A stretch of 64,000 nucleotides of DNA, taken from positions 166,241-230,240 of the forward strand of contig NMRB01000063.1 in the NCBI GenBank assembly GCA_002633025.1. Reading direction: 5' to 3'. Below the pieces are notes generated by a model that saw only the letters and a program-made list of their open reading frames with translations, did not search any database and was not told the DNA's origin. The DNA comes from Notospermus geniculatus (taxonomy: Eukaryota > Nemertea > Pilidiophora > Heteronemertea > Lineidae). Both the position numbers and the translations under genes were made by a program. This document shows positions 1-10,388 of this stretch, in pieces; position 1 is the stretch's first letter, and every line of letters starts with the position of its first letter.

Positions 1-523
1 AAAATCAGCGTTTGGGCCAAGTTCAAGTGCTCCCTGCTCGTTATTGGGGCTGTGTATTTTAGTTGCCGACTTCTGACATAAATATTGATACTTTAGACTA
101 TCAATTCTGAAAATTTTAGCAGGATTGGGCGACTTTGACTCGTGTCCATAGGGGGGTTGAAAACATTGGGTAAACTGGGTGTTGAAAACGTAAAAAGTCA
201 AGAAAATTCGGAATTTGCACCCTAAATGTAAAAAGTGACATATACAAATAATTTGGGTCTACCAAAGGAAGAAGATTTAGTACTTTTCAGAAAATTTTAT
301 CCTTTGATATGCGGAAAATATCAAAATGAAACTTTAACATTACAAATATACAGTTGTACTACGACTCACTGGTGGTCACGCTCGAGTGTTTCCTAAACAA
401 TGGGAACAGTGGCGCATCTAACGGGAGGGTTTGCCTGTTATTGCTGGTAATGACCTGCTTTCCGCCAGCATAGCATCCCAAAATCAGCCGAAATTGCCTT
501 AAAATGTGTAAAAAAAGTCCTAC

Positions 524-667
524 CTCGCCCCGTGTTCATAGACATATGCTGCAGTGACCCATCGGCCAGGGGCGTCCAGACGTTACAGCTGACCGTTGCT
601 GCGGGATCGTTGACGTAAGTCTGGCCACCACAAACCGGGAAAGTATCATTCTGCTCGGTACCATTCG
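524..667 (-). CDS. Exon of the cysteine-rich gene: short module with YVNDP motif
   Basis: 144 nt, 48 codons, phase 1-1. Acceptor TTTTTCTTTAG, donor GCGAG|GTAGGA. It encodes NGTEQNDTFPVCGGQTYVND and then ATVSCNVWTPLADG. It carries one potential N-glycosylation site (NGT). The YVNDP-x5-C motif echoes the exon at 3219-3419. It is the last exon visible before the left edge. Confidence 0.55.
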
Positions 668-3600
668 CTAAAGAAAAAATGAACATACAATTTAACATTT
701 CTAGTTCTACATGGCCTTTTCAAAGTTCCCTTTGCTGCATCATTTAACGCTTACTTATACTATAAATAATAAACAAAATTAGTGAGGAATATCGCACAAC
801 CACGAATACGATCGTGCCGTCAGGCGCACACTGCAAAGTCTGTGAGCGCCGAGCTTTGACAGATAACTGTTACCACAACTGTATCATTGACCCACCTCTC
901 GTCGATGTGATGGTAACACTGGCCAGGACGATGCCTATATCCGTCTCTTTTCTATCTTTGCTAACGTATGCTGGCCTTCCTGGCAGCCTCGGTGTCCAGT
1001 CCGCCTTTGAGCGAACAGTCGCGTGTGAAACTTTCGCGTTCGTCCAATAAACTCGAGTGATATTCACTTTGTTTGGATCATTGTGCGCGAGGGCTTTGTA
1101 CTTTCCTCCGCCCTGGTCCTGGTCAAGCTGGACACCAGCTTCAACAATATTTGGCGGCGTGACAACTAAAAAAGAGAATTTATTTATTTTATTTATTTAT
1201 TTATACAATGGGTGCCTGCGTGTCAAAGACACATTAAGGCTACCTACAACCTCGTCCCCAGGGGTATAGTTCGCTTTCTGACAATATGGCGGTCGCGTCA
1301 CTAACCCCTGGCATCAGCTTCGGTTAATAATCCAGGAATCTTGGACTAAGTATAGGTGGCAGCACGAGTCAAAATAATCTATTTGAAATACTTACTTGTG
1401 CTTTTTAAAATTCTTTTTACAAAAAATCATCAAACCTGGATATGATGACCTTCTGGTTTGATCCAAAATATTTTGAAAATTTCTTTGGATATATATTCTT
1501 GGGTATATTTGACGGTTTCCCGTCAACGAATCACATGCGTTAAATCGAAAGCTGATGCCAGGGGTTAGTGAGCGAGTGGTCCGAGGTTGCCTGAGCGAAC
1601 TATACCCCTGGGGACGAGGTTGGGCTACCTATACAAATAAAGTAAGGCAATGGCGAGGTGCAAAGCTCCCACAGAAATGATAATATATTATAGATAAGTT
1701 AAAGGGAATTCAATGTTGGGTTCGTGTATGCCTATTGTGTCTGCCGAGTTGAATTTTGTTATTTGCCAATCGTAATTAATAAAAGCTATTTTGAATGAGT
1801 ATCTTCTGGACAACTTTGCCTAAAACACTTCGTACATTCCACTGAAAGACGAACACTCAAAAGTACCAAAAGGAGCCCGGTATTGCCACTTTTTCTCGAC
1901 AGCTGGCGCCACCGCGCCACTCTCCAACACCTGGGACTAACTACGTTGTCGGTAAATGGACCGATTTCTCCGTACATTTTGTAATGTGTTTTTGTAGTTC
2001 GTATTGCTGCCGCTAGGTGGCTCCCTCTACGTCGGCAGTCAAATTAGCCATTAGAGATCGCATACCGTGGTCCGTTAACGTCATACACGTCCGTGAGAAC
2101 TACCCTACCGTCGTTCCGTTTTTTTGTTCGAACTCGAGTTGAGAAAGGCCTTTTCACCTTTCCATAGTTTATGTGCCGACATCCTGATAAACCCAGCTGG
2201 CAAGGTATTGTAGAAGGTGTGTTCAGTAACAGCAGCACATCATGACATGGCGGTGAAATAAAATCATCGTTATCTAACTGTTGCGATAACAAACCTTCTC
2301 ACCGCTTGTTTGAACAAAAACACGGATCAACGGCTAGGGTAGTTCTCGTGACTTTCAGGCCTGCTGATAGGAATACCTCAAGGCGGGTTTATACTTCTGA
2401 GGCTGTTAGAGTGGCGCAATGGAAACATCGGCGCCTGTCACCTCTGAGGTCGCGGGTTCGATTCCCGGTCGGGTCCGTGTCTCATGTGATAGAGAGGGCG
2501 ACTCTCTCTGACAGCGCAGGTTTTCTCCGGGCACTCCGGTTTCCTCCTGCATTACATTAAAAAAAATCGCCCAATATTGTCTATAGAACCAATAATGCCG
2601 AATTTGGTGCTCGGTTCTCAATTCAATTCAATACTTCTGACGCCGTCACCCCGCCGTAAAACGCTACCATACGCTTGGCATGGTTTGAGTTGGCCTTTTG
2701 CGTTAGGCCAACCGGCCTAGCGTATTACGCCGGCGAATGGCGTCAGGAGATTAATATACATGTAAATCCCCCTTTAAGCAACGAAGTGCCGTTTTGCGAC
2801 GCACGTTGTATAATAAGGACATATACCTGCCGATATAATCCAACATTTATGCATAAAGAGGGGCTCTTTGCCCAAACTTCAATATTGTTTTCCGCATATT
2901 CATAAAATAAAAACAGACATCCGACTTACTTGTCAAACATTCCTTGCCAGAAAACCAGGGGTGGCACTTGCAGTCACTTTTGTAGCCTTTCGGGCCGCAT
3001 TCTCCCGGCCAACAGGAAGTGCTGGTACTCCTCCACGAACATAGCTCTAGAAAAAAGAATGAACTCCAGTATTTAGTCTGTTTAGCCAAATTTATGAAGT
3101 ATATTCTAATTTCGTATTGAAGGCTCGCATAGTGGCTCACCAGCATTATTCAAAATCCAAAATGAGAGAGAGAGAGAGAGGACGTGGAACCAAATAGCCT
3201 ACTGAGTAATTGTCTTACCAACGCAAGCTGTCCTTGTTTGGGGGTCGTTGAAGTAAAACGCGCTGCAGCCATGCACCTGGAGTGAATGGCTGGCCTTTGA
3301 CTCGTGGCAGTCACGGTGCGGGTTCATTCCGTAGTCTCCGTTACATCTTGAGCATATTTTATACAATCCAGGAGAGTAGCCGCATTCCTCATAGTCACAA
3401 TTGGCTATTTGTGGGCAGACTGGAAGAGAGGCAACATCAAGATGAACTTCTGAAGAATAACTGGAGAGGAATGCGAAACCCGTTTATTCTGACAGTGCGG
3501 TGCTGCGACGACGTGACCACCTCGAAGTCATTGACTTTCGAAGAAAACGACTGCAGCATATGTTAATAAGCAAAAGTCAATCTCCAGAATTCACAAATTT

Positions 3601-4907
3601 TCGACCCCAACCGGGGTCTTTTTCAAGTGGAACTTTACAATCTGAAACTCTAGGAAAGACTGAGCTGAAACCCGAATGTAGAACTAACTCCTGTGTAAAC
3701 AGGATGAGTAAGCAATTAAGGAAAGAGTAGTGTCCAAGCCCCACGGATGGTTGCTGGACCTAAATAAGAGAGTGGATGTAATTAAGGAGAAACTGATTTA
3801 GCTGAAAGAAAAAGGTTTTACTAAATATGACAATGGTTTCTCAACCTGACCACAAGCAGAGTGTAAGTAATTGGTGTAGAGCTTAATTTGGCTGAAAGAA
3901 AGTTTATAAATTATGACAAAGGTAAATGTAATTATATGTTACGTATTTGTTACGTATATGTTACGTATTTTTTTCCTTGAGGACATTATTGAGTATTAAA
4001 CTTTCAATGTAGGCCTACATGTAAGCCCAAGAAAAATATTTTCCATAATTTGAAGTTAGCAACATTTTTGAGGGTACTCGAAATTCAGATGTGCGATATA
4101 GCCTCATGTCGGATCCAGGGGGCGTGGGGGAGGGCCCCTATTTTGGCAAAGGAATGATTTTTAAGCAAGAAAAATGTAACCACATAAAAAAATTGAGTAT
4201 TTTGCTCTCAGATGGCAAGAAAATGCATCTAAAAGCACTTAAATTATCAAATTTTCTGGGGAGGGTCCCCAGACCACACGGGCTTGACACGGGTCTGGAA
4301 AAACACGGGTATTAGTGAGTTTAAGAAACCAAACGTTAACGATAACGATAACGCTAATTACGTCAGAATGACGTCACCCCCAGAAGAAATACAACAGATT
4401 CTTTCGATGTGACGTCAAAATGATGTCATTAACGTTAGCGTTAACGTTAACGTATGGTTTCTTAAACTCACTATTCTCAACAGACCTAACCGTAGCTTAT
4501 ATTTGACAACACTCCACGTTCTGGGTTGACCTTGCTGCACAAAAATAACATAACTTTTGATGAGCTTGAATGAATTGATGATTATACACTTTTTCATGTA
4601 GATTCTCTATCAGGATCAGAAGCAACCGAGATTGAGGTTGCCTGGTTTTGTCCGGACTTTGTTTTGGGACAAGCTGTTGTAATAACAACATGAAAGAGGA
4701 GAAGCGAAGTTGATAATTTATACTCACGTTCGCAGTAAGGTCCTCCATTCTTCGCGTAGAACCCCTTTTCACAGCTATTACACTTTTGTGGAGCGTAACA
4801 TGACCCCTTACTGAAGGTGACACTATTGCCGTCCGGTTTGATGAGGTTACCCGGTGCCACGTTCCGATGACACGCAGCGTTTACATTCGTTTTCCCGTCA
4901 CAGATGG
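524..4907 (-). CDS. Secreted cysteine-rich multidomain protein (partial, five exons seen)
   Basis: Five minus-strand exons are joined in the order 4907-4728, 3419-3219, 3046-2930, 1165-896, 667-524. Each has an AG acceptor after a pyrimidine tract and a GT donor, each is a multiple of three (180, 201, 117, 270, 144 nt), and each begins and ends in phase 1. That is the signature of extracellular modules that can be shuffled. The exons encode Cys-rich modules, one EGF-like module, one long Cys-poor module and a short Cys-containing module. No signal peptide or transmembrane segment was found, so both ends are missing; the 3' end lies left of position 1. I do not recognise the overall architecture. 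The EGF-like module is the only confident domain. A secreted or cell-surface role is inferred from the disulphide-type cysteines. Fold-back element 1247-1622 and a SINE (2401-2630) sit in its introns. Confidence 0.6.
896..1165 (-). CDS. Exon of the cysteine-rich gene: Cys-free module, family unknown
   Basis: 270 nt, 90 codons, phase 1-1. Acceptor CTTTTTTAG, donor GAGAG|GTGGG. The encoded segment begins VTPPNIVEAGVQLD, has ITRVYWTN in the middle and ends near VLASVTITSTR. It has no cysteines and alternates hydrophobic residues in a way that suggests a beta-rich fold. The open frame and matching phases on both sides support it as coding. I cannot name the domain. Confidence 0.5.
1247..1622. mobile_element. 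Fold-back element (MITE-like) with 9-bp target duplication
   Basis: The terminal inverted repeats at 1247-1275 and 1594-1622 match over 29 bp. A second inverted pair lies inside (about 1299-1322 and 1546-1571). GGCTACCTA directly abuts both ends (1238-1246 and 1623-1631), a clear 9-bp target site duplication. No coding capacity. TSD length is compatible with a hAT- or Mutator-type cut-and-paste element. Confidence 0.75.
1868..2045 (-). repeat. Dispersed repeat, inverted copy of 57001-57190
   Basis: This segment reads, in reverse complement, very like 57001-57190 in intron 1 of the SH3 gene. Shared blocks include the GGGAGCCACCTAG and GGCGCCAGCTGTCGAG words. Interspersed repeat of unknown class. 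Confidence 0.6.
2401..2630 (+). mobile_element. tRNA-derived SINE with 10-bp target duplication
   Basis: The head carries a Pol III A box (TGGCGCAATGG, about 2412-2422) and a B box (GGTTCGATTCC, about 2455-2465). A body follows with the motif TTTTCTCCGGGCACTCCGG and a short (ATTCA)n-like tail. ATACTTCTGA flanks it on both sides (2391-2400 and 2631-2640), a perfect 10-bp target site duplication. The full unit is about 230 bp. Confidence 0.8.
2930..3046 (-). CDS. Exon of the cysteine-rich gene: EGF-like module
   Basis: 117 nt, 39 codons, phase 1-1. Acceptor TTTTTTCTAG, donor A|GTAAGT. The peptide runs ELCSWRSTSTSCWPGECG, then KCHPWFSGKEC. Six cysteines and the C-x-C-x3-F-x-G-x2-C ending fit a single EGF-like domain encoded by one exon, as is usual for class 1-1 EGF exons. 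Confidence 0.68.
3164..3182. repeat. (GA)n microsatellite
   Basis: About nine GA dinucleotides in a row, in an intron of the cysteine-rich gene. Confidence 0.9.
3219..3419 (-). CDS. Exon of the cysteine-rich gene: Cys-rich module 2
   Basis: 201 nt, 67 codons, phase 1-1. Acceptor CTCTTCCAG, donor G|GTAAGA. The peptide begins CPQIANCDYEECGY and includes CSRCNGDYG; it ends with a YFNDPQTRTACV stretch. The F/Y-x-NDP-x5-C motif recurs in the exon at 524-667 (YVNDPAATVSC), which suggests a shared small module. The family is not recognised. Confidence 0.6.
4108..4310 (-). mobile_element. Truncated GGATCC-ended fold-back element
   Basis: GGATCCAGGGGGCG at the left end, and internal blocks that match, in reverse, those of 21934-22203 (the GAGTATTTTGCTCTCAGATG region and the AAATGCATCTAAAAG word). 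Its right terminus is not clear. Confidence 0.55.
4313..4473. mobile_element. MITE, TAGTGAGTTTAAGAAACC family, copy 1
   Basis: Near-perfect palindrome of about 160 bp beginning TAGTGAGTTTAAGAAACC and ending with its complement. It contains repeated GTTAACG words and TGACGTCA-like centres. A second copy in the opposite orientation is at 43699-43853. The terminal TA suggests TA target duplication, as for Tc1/mariner-type elements. Confidence 0.75.
4728..4907 (-). CDS. Exon of the cysteine-rich gene: Cys-rich module 1
   Basis: 180 nt, 60 codons, phase 1-1. The acceptor follows a TTTTCACTTCAG tract and the donor reads C|GTGAGT. The peptide starts near ICDGKTNVNAACHRN and has a CYAPQKCNSCEKGFY core ending in CER, giving seven cysteines. 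The C-x-x-C spacing and G-F/Y pattern recall EGF or laminin-type modules, but I cannot assign a family. The next exon (3219-3419) has a related Cys pattern. Confidence 0.6.
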
Positions 4908-5031
4908 CTGAAGTGAAAATCGACAACTGTAAGAATATCGTAAGACGTCAGATGTGCAACTACTTATATTTGTATTTAATTTTTCCGTCAGGGCCACTAC
5001 TAAATAATGTACACCCTTAGTCAAAAGTCAA

Positions 5032-5502
5032 TAGTCTGGTTCCTTGACCTGCTGTATGGTGGCGCTGACTGATGGTGCGATACAGAGGTCAGGTCAACGC
5101 CACCGTTATACTGATCAAGTGATCTAAAATTGTCAGGATCTTGACAATTTTGCTGTGACGTCACTTAGTAACGGCCTCAGTAACACGATTTCGCTACATC
5201 GAACATCAAGCCGATTGTGCAGCCTTTTGACCCTACAGCTTCGGGATTATTTCTCTTGCGATACCTGTACAGCACGATGCAGAGGCAGAGCTGACACTGG
5301 TATTCAGAACATTCAGAACACCCGGCATTTTGACAGTTTTCACACACAATGTACAACTCGTTTACCGGACCCCGATATCCCATAATAGTCAGCGCATGGC
5401 TAATGTTCTATTTTTAGATCAGTATTGACGGCGGCGTTTACCTGACCTCTGTATCGCACCATCAGTCAGAGCCATCATACAGCAGGTCAGGGAACCAGAC
5501 TA
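5032..5502. mobile_element. Fold-back element with ~60-bp terminal inverted repeats
   Basis: The ends read TAGTCTGGTTCC...GGAACCAGACTA. The arms (about 5032-5095 and 5441-5502) pair over some 60 bp with a few mismatches. The loop has no recognisable coding sequence. Confidence 0.7.
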
Positions 5503-6949
5503 AAAAGTAAATAGACAGCGACTAAATTCAATATTTCCTAATATAGCAGTGAGGCACAGTTTTTCTTTTTATTTCCATTGATAACAATTGCTTTGGCACC
5601 ATTTTACACCAAAATTATCTTGCTCCGTTGGACTGATATTTTTGTGAAAGTTTGAATTTTCATCAACAAAAGTGATTTTTTATTTGTGATTTGTTGGTGA
5701 TGCCATCTTGAAGCACATTTGTTTCTGAGTAGAATCTACCTTTCGGATCAAATGGATCTGAAGGGGGGACAGTTACAGAGGGACTTTTGCAGTGATTTTT
5801 GTTCGGTTAGCCAAGTTCGATCTTTCACGAGCTCTTCCGTATTTTATACTGATTCTGATTCTGATTCAGGTAAACATATCCATTACAGTATAAATTATAC
5901 TAAGTTTGCATGCATAATTATACTGACGACGGAAAAAAACCTGCCAATAAATGTCACTCTCTGAGAAAAGTCCTTTAGTGTGTGCGTTATAGCCATCTTC
6001 AAATAGCAATTACAAAGGATGTTTCAAAATAACACTGTTTGCCCTGTCTTTTTGCATGAGACACCCTGTATAACACCAAATTGGGTGCTTTGCATGCAGG
6101 ATGGTCATATCACTAGCATGATACCCACATCTGGTGCTCACCAGTCTATCTGGCCTGACGGCCATCTAGCCTGGTTCGAATCCATCACATTTCCCGTTTC
6201 TGAGGGGGTGAGAGCCTCAGCCAATCATCGGGGCGCGAAGGAAAATCGACGTGCCAATCAAAATCCATGTTACAAATGCGAGCGTGAAGAGCAAAGAAAG
6301 TGTCCAACGGTGATTTGTTTCGCGAGTTCTGATTGGCTCGGAGGCGGGGTCAAGTAGGGGTCAGGTTCATTAATAATTTATGCATTAACGGAAAAGATGA
6401 CAGGATTCGGACAAGGCTAAAGACGGAGTCGATAGCCTTGTTTGGACAAGATGGATACCCATGGCGAGCACATACGCACAGGATGCATGTGGTCAGAGGA
6501 TGGCATAAGGGGTAAAAAATATAATGGCACCATAGGCAGTAAGGGTGGCCAAAAATCATGCTGAAGCCATGTATCCCTGAATATTATGGATTTTAGTAGT
6601 TTTTCAGCGGAAAACCTTCGAAATCAAGGTAGAATCGCAGCAATAGATGGTGACGGACGGGTAGAGGTGGTGCCGATTCTGAGACTTTGTCCCCTGGACA
6701 TTCCTCCCCCTCCCGATATTTGCCTCTGGAATTTTGCCCGCCGGACATTTACCCTCGTAGGACATATTTGTCCCCCAGCACATGTCCCCCAAACATCTAC
6801 CCCGGACATGAGGGCTGAACTTAGACCAGCGGGGGTTNTTTCTTAAAGAATTGCTTAAGGCTCCCTTTCTGGAAGTGCCACTTTCACTAAGTGACCCTTT
6901 TGGCTCAAGCATGAGTGTAACTACATGCAATCAAGCACAAGTCGGCTTA
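5503..6949. other. No gene recognised
   Basis: No exon with convincing splice signals or domain content was found on either strand. A GATTCT triplet run near 5852 and an isolated ambiguous base at 6838 are the only local oddities. Confidence 0.5.
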
Positions 6950-7545
6950 TGGGAGATTAAAGTGTGGTCCACACCAACCTTTATCTTAAGGGTCCCCTTA
7001 CCCCAAATAAAGTGCTCCCTTAAGCCAGCATCCTGATCTGTAGGAAAGCGAATTATTTCTGCGCATCTTCTAGCTATAGCTGCTGAAATTGTTTTTAAAC
7101 GATTCTTGAAGCTAAGCAGAGAAACAGCTTGCAACTCCCGATGGACAATCTGAAAACGAGCGAGTTTTATAATATCAAAGTGCCACTAGCAGTTGGGTCC
7201 ATGGATATTCACTGCCTCTGGCAAGTCGTCGCCTATGAAATCCATCAGGTGATTGAATCCAACTTTGGCGAAGGGAAAACGATGAAAAAATGCATCATCA
7301 CTGTAGTCCTCCTCTTGAAACAGAGGGAGCCCTATTCGAAAATAGCTGCCCACATCCCCGACATTGATTGACGTCATAAAAACGAGCCATGCGGTAAACG
7401 TAGTCGCCCATCGTCCACAAAACCACCAAAACTGAAGGCATCTGCACCAGCTGGACGCTTAAGGGAGACTAAAGTGTGGTAAATACCAACCTTTATTTTA
7501 AGGGTCCCCTTACCCCAAATAAAGTGCTCCCTTAAGCCAAAGTGA
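6950..7545. repeat. Direct repeat pair flanking transposase debris
   Basis: A segment of about 80 bp around CCCCAAATAAAGTGCTCCCT occurs at about 6950-7030 and again at 7464-7545. It brackets the Harbinger-like remnant. Probably terminal sequence of the same element family. Confidence 0.5.
7040..7377 (-). pseudogene. PIF/Harbinger-like transposase N-terminal remnant
   Basis: In reverse complement two disconnected frames resemble the N-terminal part of Harbinger transposases (the HARBI1 family). One has FFHRFPFAKVGFNHLMDFIG (7377-7186). The other has AAIARRCAEIIRFPTDQ (about 7060-7120), which matches the family's A-I-A-R-R-x-E-x-I-R-F-P helix. The DDE catalytic domain is absent and the frame is broken, so this is a dead fragment. 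Identification is from memory of the family pattern. Confidence 0.55.
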
Positions 7546-7860
7546 TGTTTGTGAAATCGCCCACACTTTACCTAAGGGAGCTTCCTAAGGGAGCACTTTA
7601 ACCCGACCTAAAGGGCGGACTCTGAAATGAAATTCCGATAAAGTGTGACTTAAAGTCTCCCTTAGCGCTAAAGGAACGTCTTAGAATACGGGCCAATGAA
7701 AGAGACCCACTTAGGGATTTTGTTCGGACCGGCCGGATGTCCGGCTGAGAAGGGTAGAGAAAATGGTGAACGAGCTGTACAAGAGTACTAATCTTCTAAT
7801 GGCTCAGTTCAGATTCGCGTGCTTTGAGACAAGGTAGGCCTACAACCTTTTTAAAAGTTA

Positions 7861-8262
7861 TTGTATGTCACTGTATGGGTTCCAGCTGTTAGATCTTTCG
7901 AAACCATACATGGAAGACTTGTACATAGCATGGCGTTAATGTATTCGTCAGGTCTTACACTTACCGTATCGTACTTATTACAATTCATAACTGATGATCT
8001 ACCTATACAACCCCAAATTGAGAAATGGATGGTTAAGTTCATGCATGGCTTATTGAAATCGAAGAATACTTTTGTTGCCATTTGTGTTAAATCATTACTT
8101 AAGGGGAGCTGGTCTCCATTTGGAAAGAGCATTACTTCACTGCTCAACAAATACAATGAGGAACCCGCCCTGCGGTTTATCCCGACAGGTCGGCGCTGCG
8201 AGCGATTGTACCGAAACGACGTCATTGACGTTGTTTTAGGTGTTGNCGTGATGTTTTTGTAG
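7861..8262 (+). pseudogene. LINE reverse-transcriptase C-terminal remnant
   Basis: An open stretch carries YLLQFITDDLPIQPQIEKWM, then KFMHGLLKSKN and a GSWSPFGKSI segment. This is the kind of post-RT C-terminal region found in CR1/L2-like non-LTR retrotransposons, where (C)ND-hP-I-x2-Q-h-x2-RF precedes a conserved N-x2-V-x2-h segment. No RT or endonuclease domain is present nearby. One ambiguous base lies near the end. A 5'-truncated relic. Confidence 0.5.
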
Positions 8263-8894
8263 AACTCGAAAAATAAACAGAGGAAACGTCAAGCATGATT
8301 CTTTTGTTGATATTCTTGGACTTGAATGTCATGGAAAGAAAAAATAGTCCTCAGAGTATATCCTTCAGCCATGGTTATCCTCCGAAACCCAAATTCGAAG
8401 TGGGCGCCACTATGTTGGGAGAGGAATGAGTTTTAATTTCAATTGGTTTCAGTGCTCCATCATTTCGATGGCTTTGGTTTTTACGTGTTGTTTAAAGTTT
8501 TTATTCCTTGGGCGCCCTCAACTGCCTTAATTTGGTGCTGGGTTAGCCCTTTGGACACCGGCTAGCTTATTGTGCAATGAATGTTTTATTGTTTGTTTTA
8601 TGTAATACTTTCGTTATTTTAACCATTCATTTACTGTAAGCTTATTCAGTGTCTGTGTCCATAAATGAAATAAATTTATCTGTGTCTCCCTCTAGTCACG
8701 AAATATACCACATAAATTTCACATCAATTCCCACAGCAGTTTGTCAGATTTCATCGTACGTTCAAGATGGCTGCCATGAAGCCATCTTGGGGATTGATCA
8801 GAATTTCAAAATGTGCTTCGTCTACTCACCTCAGACACTCCACAGAAATTTCACTTCAGTTCCTCCTGTCAGCGGTTCGCCAGTCATCATCTGT

Positions 8895-9135
8895 CCCCAT
8901 AAATGTATTACCAACAGATAGAAACATGGTGCCTCGTAATCATATAAGCATGTTTTTAGTAATTTTTAACTGGTTACGTAATTGGAAACGGCGTTTTTAT
9001 GTATTTTGACCCATTTTGTGTTAATTTGCATAAAAAACGTCATTTCTTATTATATAACTACTGAAAACTAGAAAGAACATGCCTGTCTGCTTCTGAGGCA
9101 CCATGTTTCTATCTGTCGGTAATACATTTATGGGG
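8895..9135. repeat. Inverted repeat (CCCCATAAATGTATTACCAAC arms)
   Basis: The arms at 8895-8940 and 9094-9135 are complementary over roughly 40 bp. Related sequence recurs reversed at about 50449-50570. No coding content. Confidence 0.6.
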
Positions 9136-9759
9136 TGTAAATCCAACCGTTCAAAAGTTAGCTGTACATCGGGTCCCATTCTCCTGTACAAAGCTCAGTT
9201 CTTGGTCCAATGATAAAGTCATTGTGCTACTATTTTACGCACCATGGTGTATTTCTCCTTTATTTCCTCAAAACACCCAAGGCGTAGGTTCATGTATTAT
9301 ACATCAAAAGAAACGGAATTATCAGGAGATATTTTCTACACCATGAAGTATTTGTTATTTCTCAGTATGTCCATACACACGAGATTTGAACATAGAGTCC
9401 GGAAATTTCAGGGGAAAACGTCAAAATTTCCATTTGACCTTGACCTTTTGGAATGACCTTGACCCCGGATCAACTTGACGATGATATAGGATTTTAGCCG
9501 GGATGGTGTTAAATATAAATAGCCACTTGAGTGAACAAAATATCATTGCCAAGGGCTCAGAAATCAGCATTTAACAAAAAAAGCGATTTTCATGGTTGGT
9601 TGCCATGGAAACCGCCCATATTCCTATCAAAAGAAAATGCCAAAGTGCCGGCAAAGATTTTCTTGTTCAGGACGTGATACTCTTTCGATTGAGGTATGTC
9701 GGCAACTTTCTTCACGAAATTCCCACGGGAGCCTATTTTGGACGATTTGGAACCCGACT
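9136..9759. other. No gene recognised
   Basis: Only short open frames are present and none is flanked by splice signals. Nothing assignable before the duplicated gene block that begins near 9760. Confidence 0.5.
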
Positions 9760-10354
9760 ATCAATTGAATTCAGCTGTCAGTGATTACCAAATCATTCAG
9801 GAAGTTTCAATGGGACAAAAAAAACCCCACCACAATAGATAGTCTTAAGCGATGATTATCGACATGTGAGAGACAGCCCCATGATCGATTCTATCTCTGC
9901 CAACATACATAGTCTTCCATTTGATTCTCTCCTGGACGCACGGTAGGTTTTTCGCTTTTAACAAATGGTGGAATTTTGTGTGTGTTACCTCTGTGGATAA
10001 CCTTGATTCATTTGTATTCATTGGTCCATCCTGCCATGGAACCGTCGTGAATCAAGATGGCCCTGGAGTCGGCAACAAGACGAAGGGTTCACGAATTCGT
10101 AATCATTTCAGGTTAGGAGACGACACTGGTGTACCTCGTAAGGTGTCTTGGCCGTCATAACTGATAGGAGGGAATTATAGCTGCAACTTGCTAGTGTTAT
10201 TCTTTATAGAACTGTTTCCCGAAGGGTATGCAGGAAACACTCACGTATCGGAACACTGAAAAACGTTACAGCTGTATCTACTGTAAATTAGGCTGTCTCT
10301 GCGGAGGGTTGGCTCTGAAAAGGGTTCTGAATTTTTTGTGATTATTTTTCAGAC

Positions 10355-10388
10355 ATGAGGTTCTGGTGGATTTTCGGCTTCGCAATCG
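10355..10388 (+). CDS. Gene A exon 1: signal-peptide start
   Basis: ATG at 10355 encodes MRFWWIFGFAI, then a donor G|GTAAAT after one base of the next codon (phase 1). The paralogous exon at 18476 encodes MRILWIFGFTI with the same donor position, which supports this start. Confidence 0.72.

Noticed and set aside
2044-2292. 82-codon minus-strand frame between exons of the cysteine-rich gene
   Set aside because: No phase 1 splice sites and no conserved pattern; lies in intronic sequence next to a dispersed repeat.
6120-6190. Perfect Pol III B-box-like GGTTCGAATCC at about 6173
   Set aside because: No matching A box at tRNA spacing and no cloverleaf could be drawn, so neither a tRNA nor a SINE is claimed.
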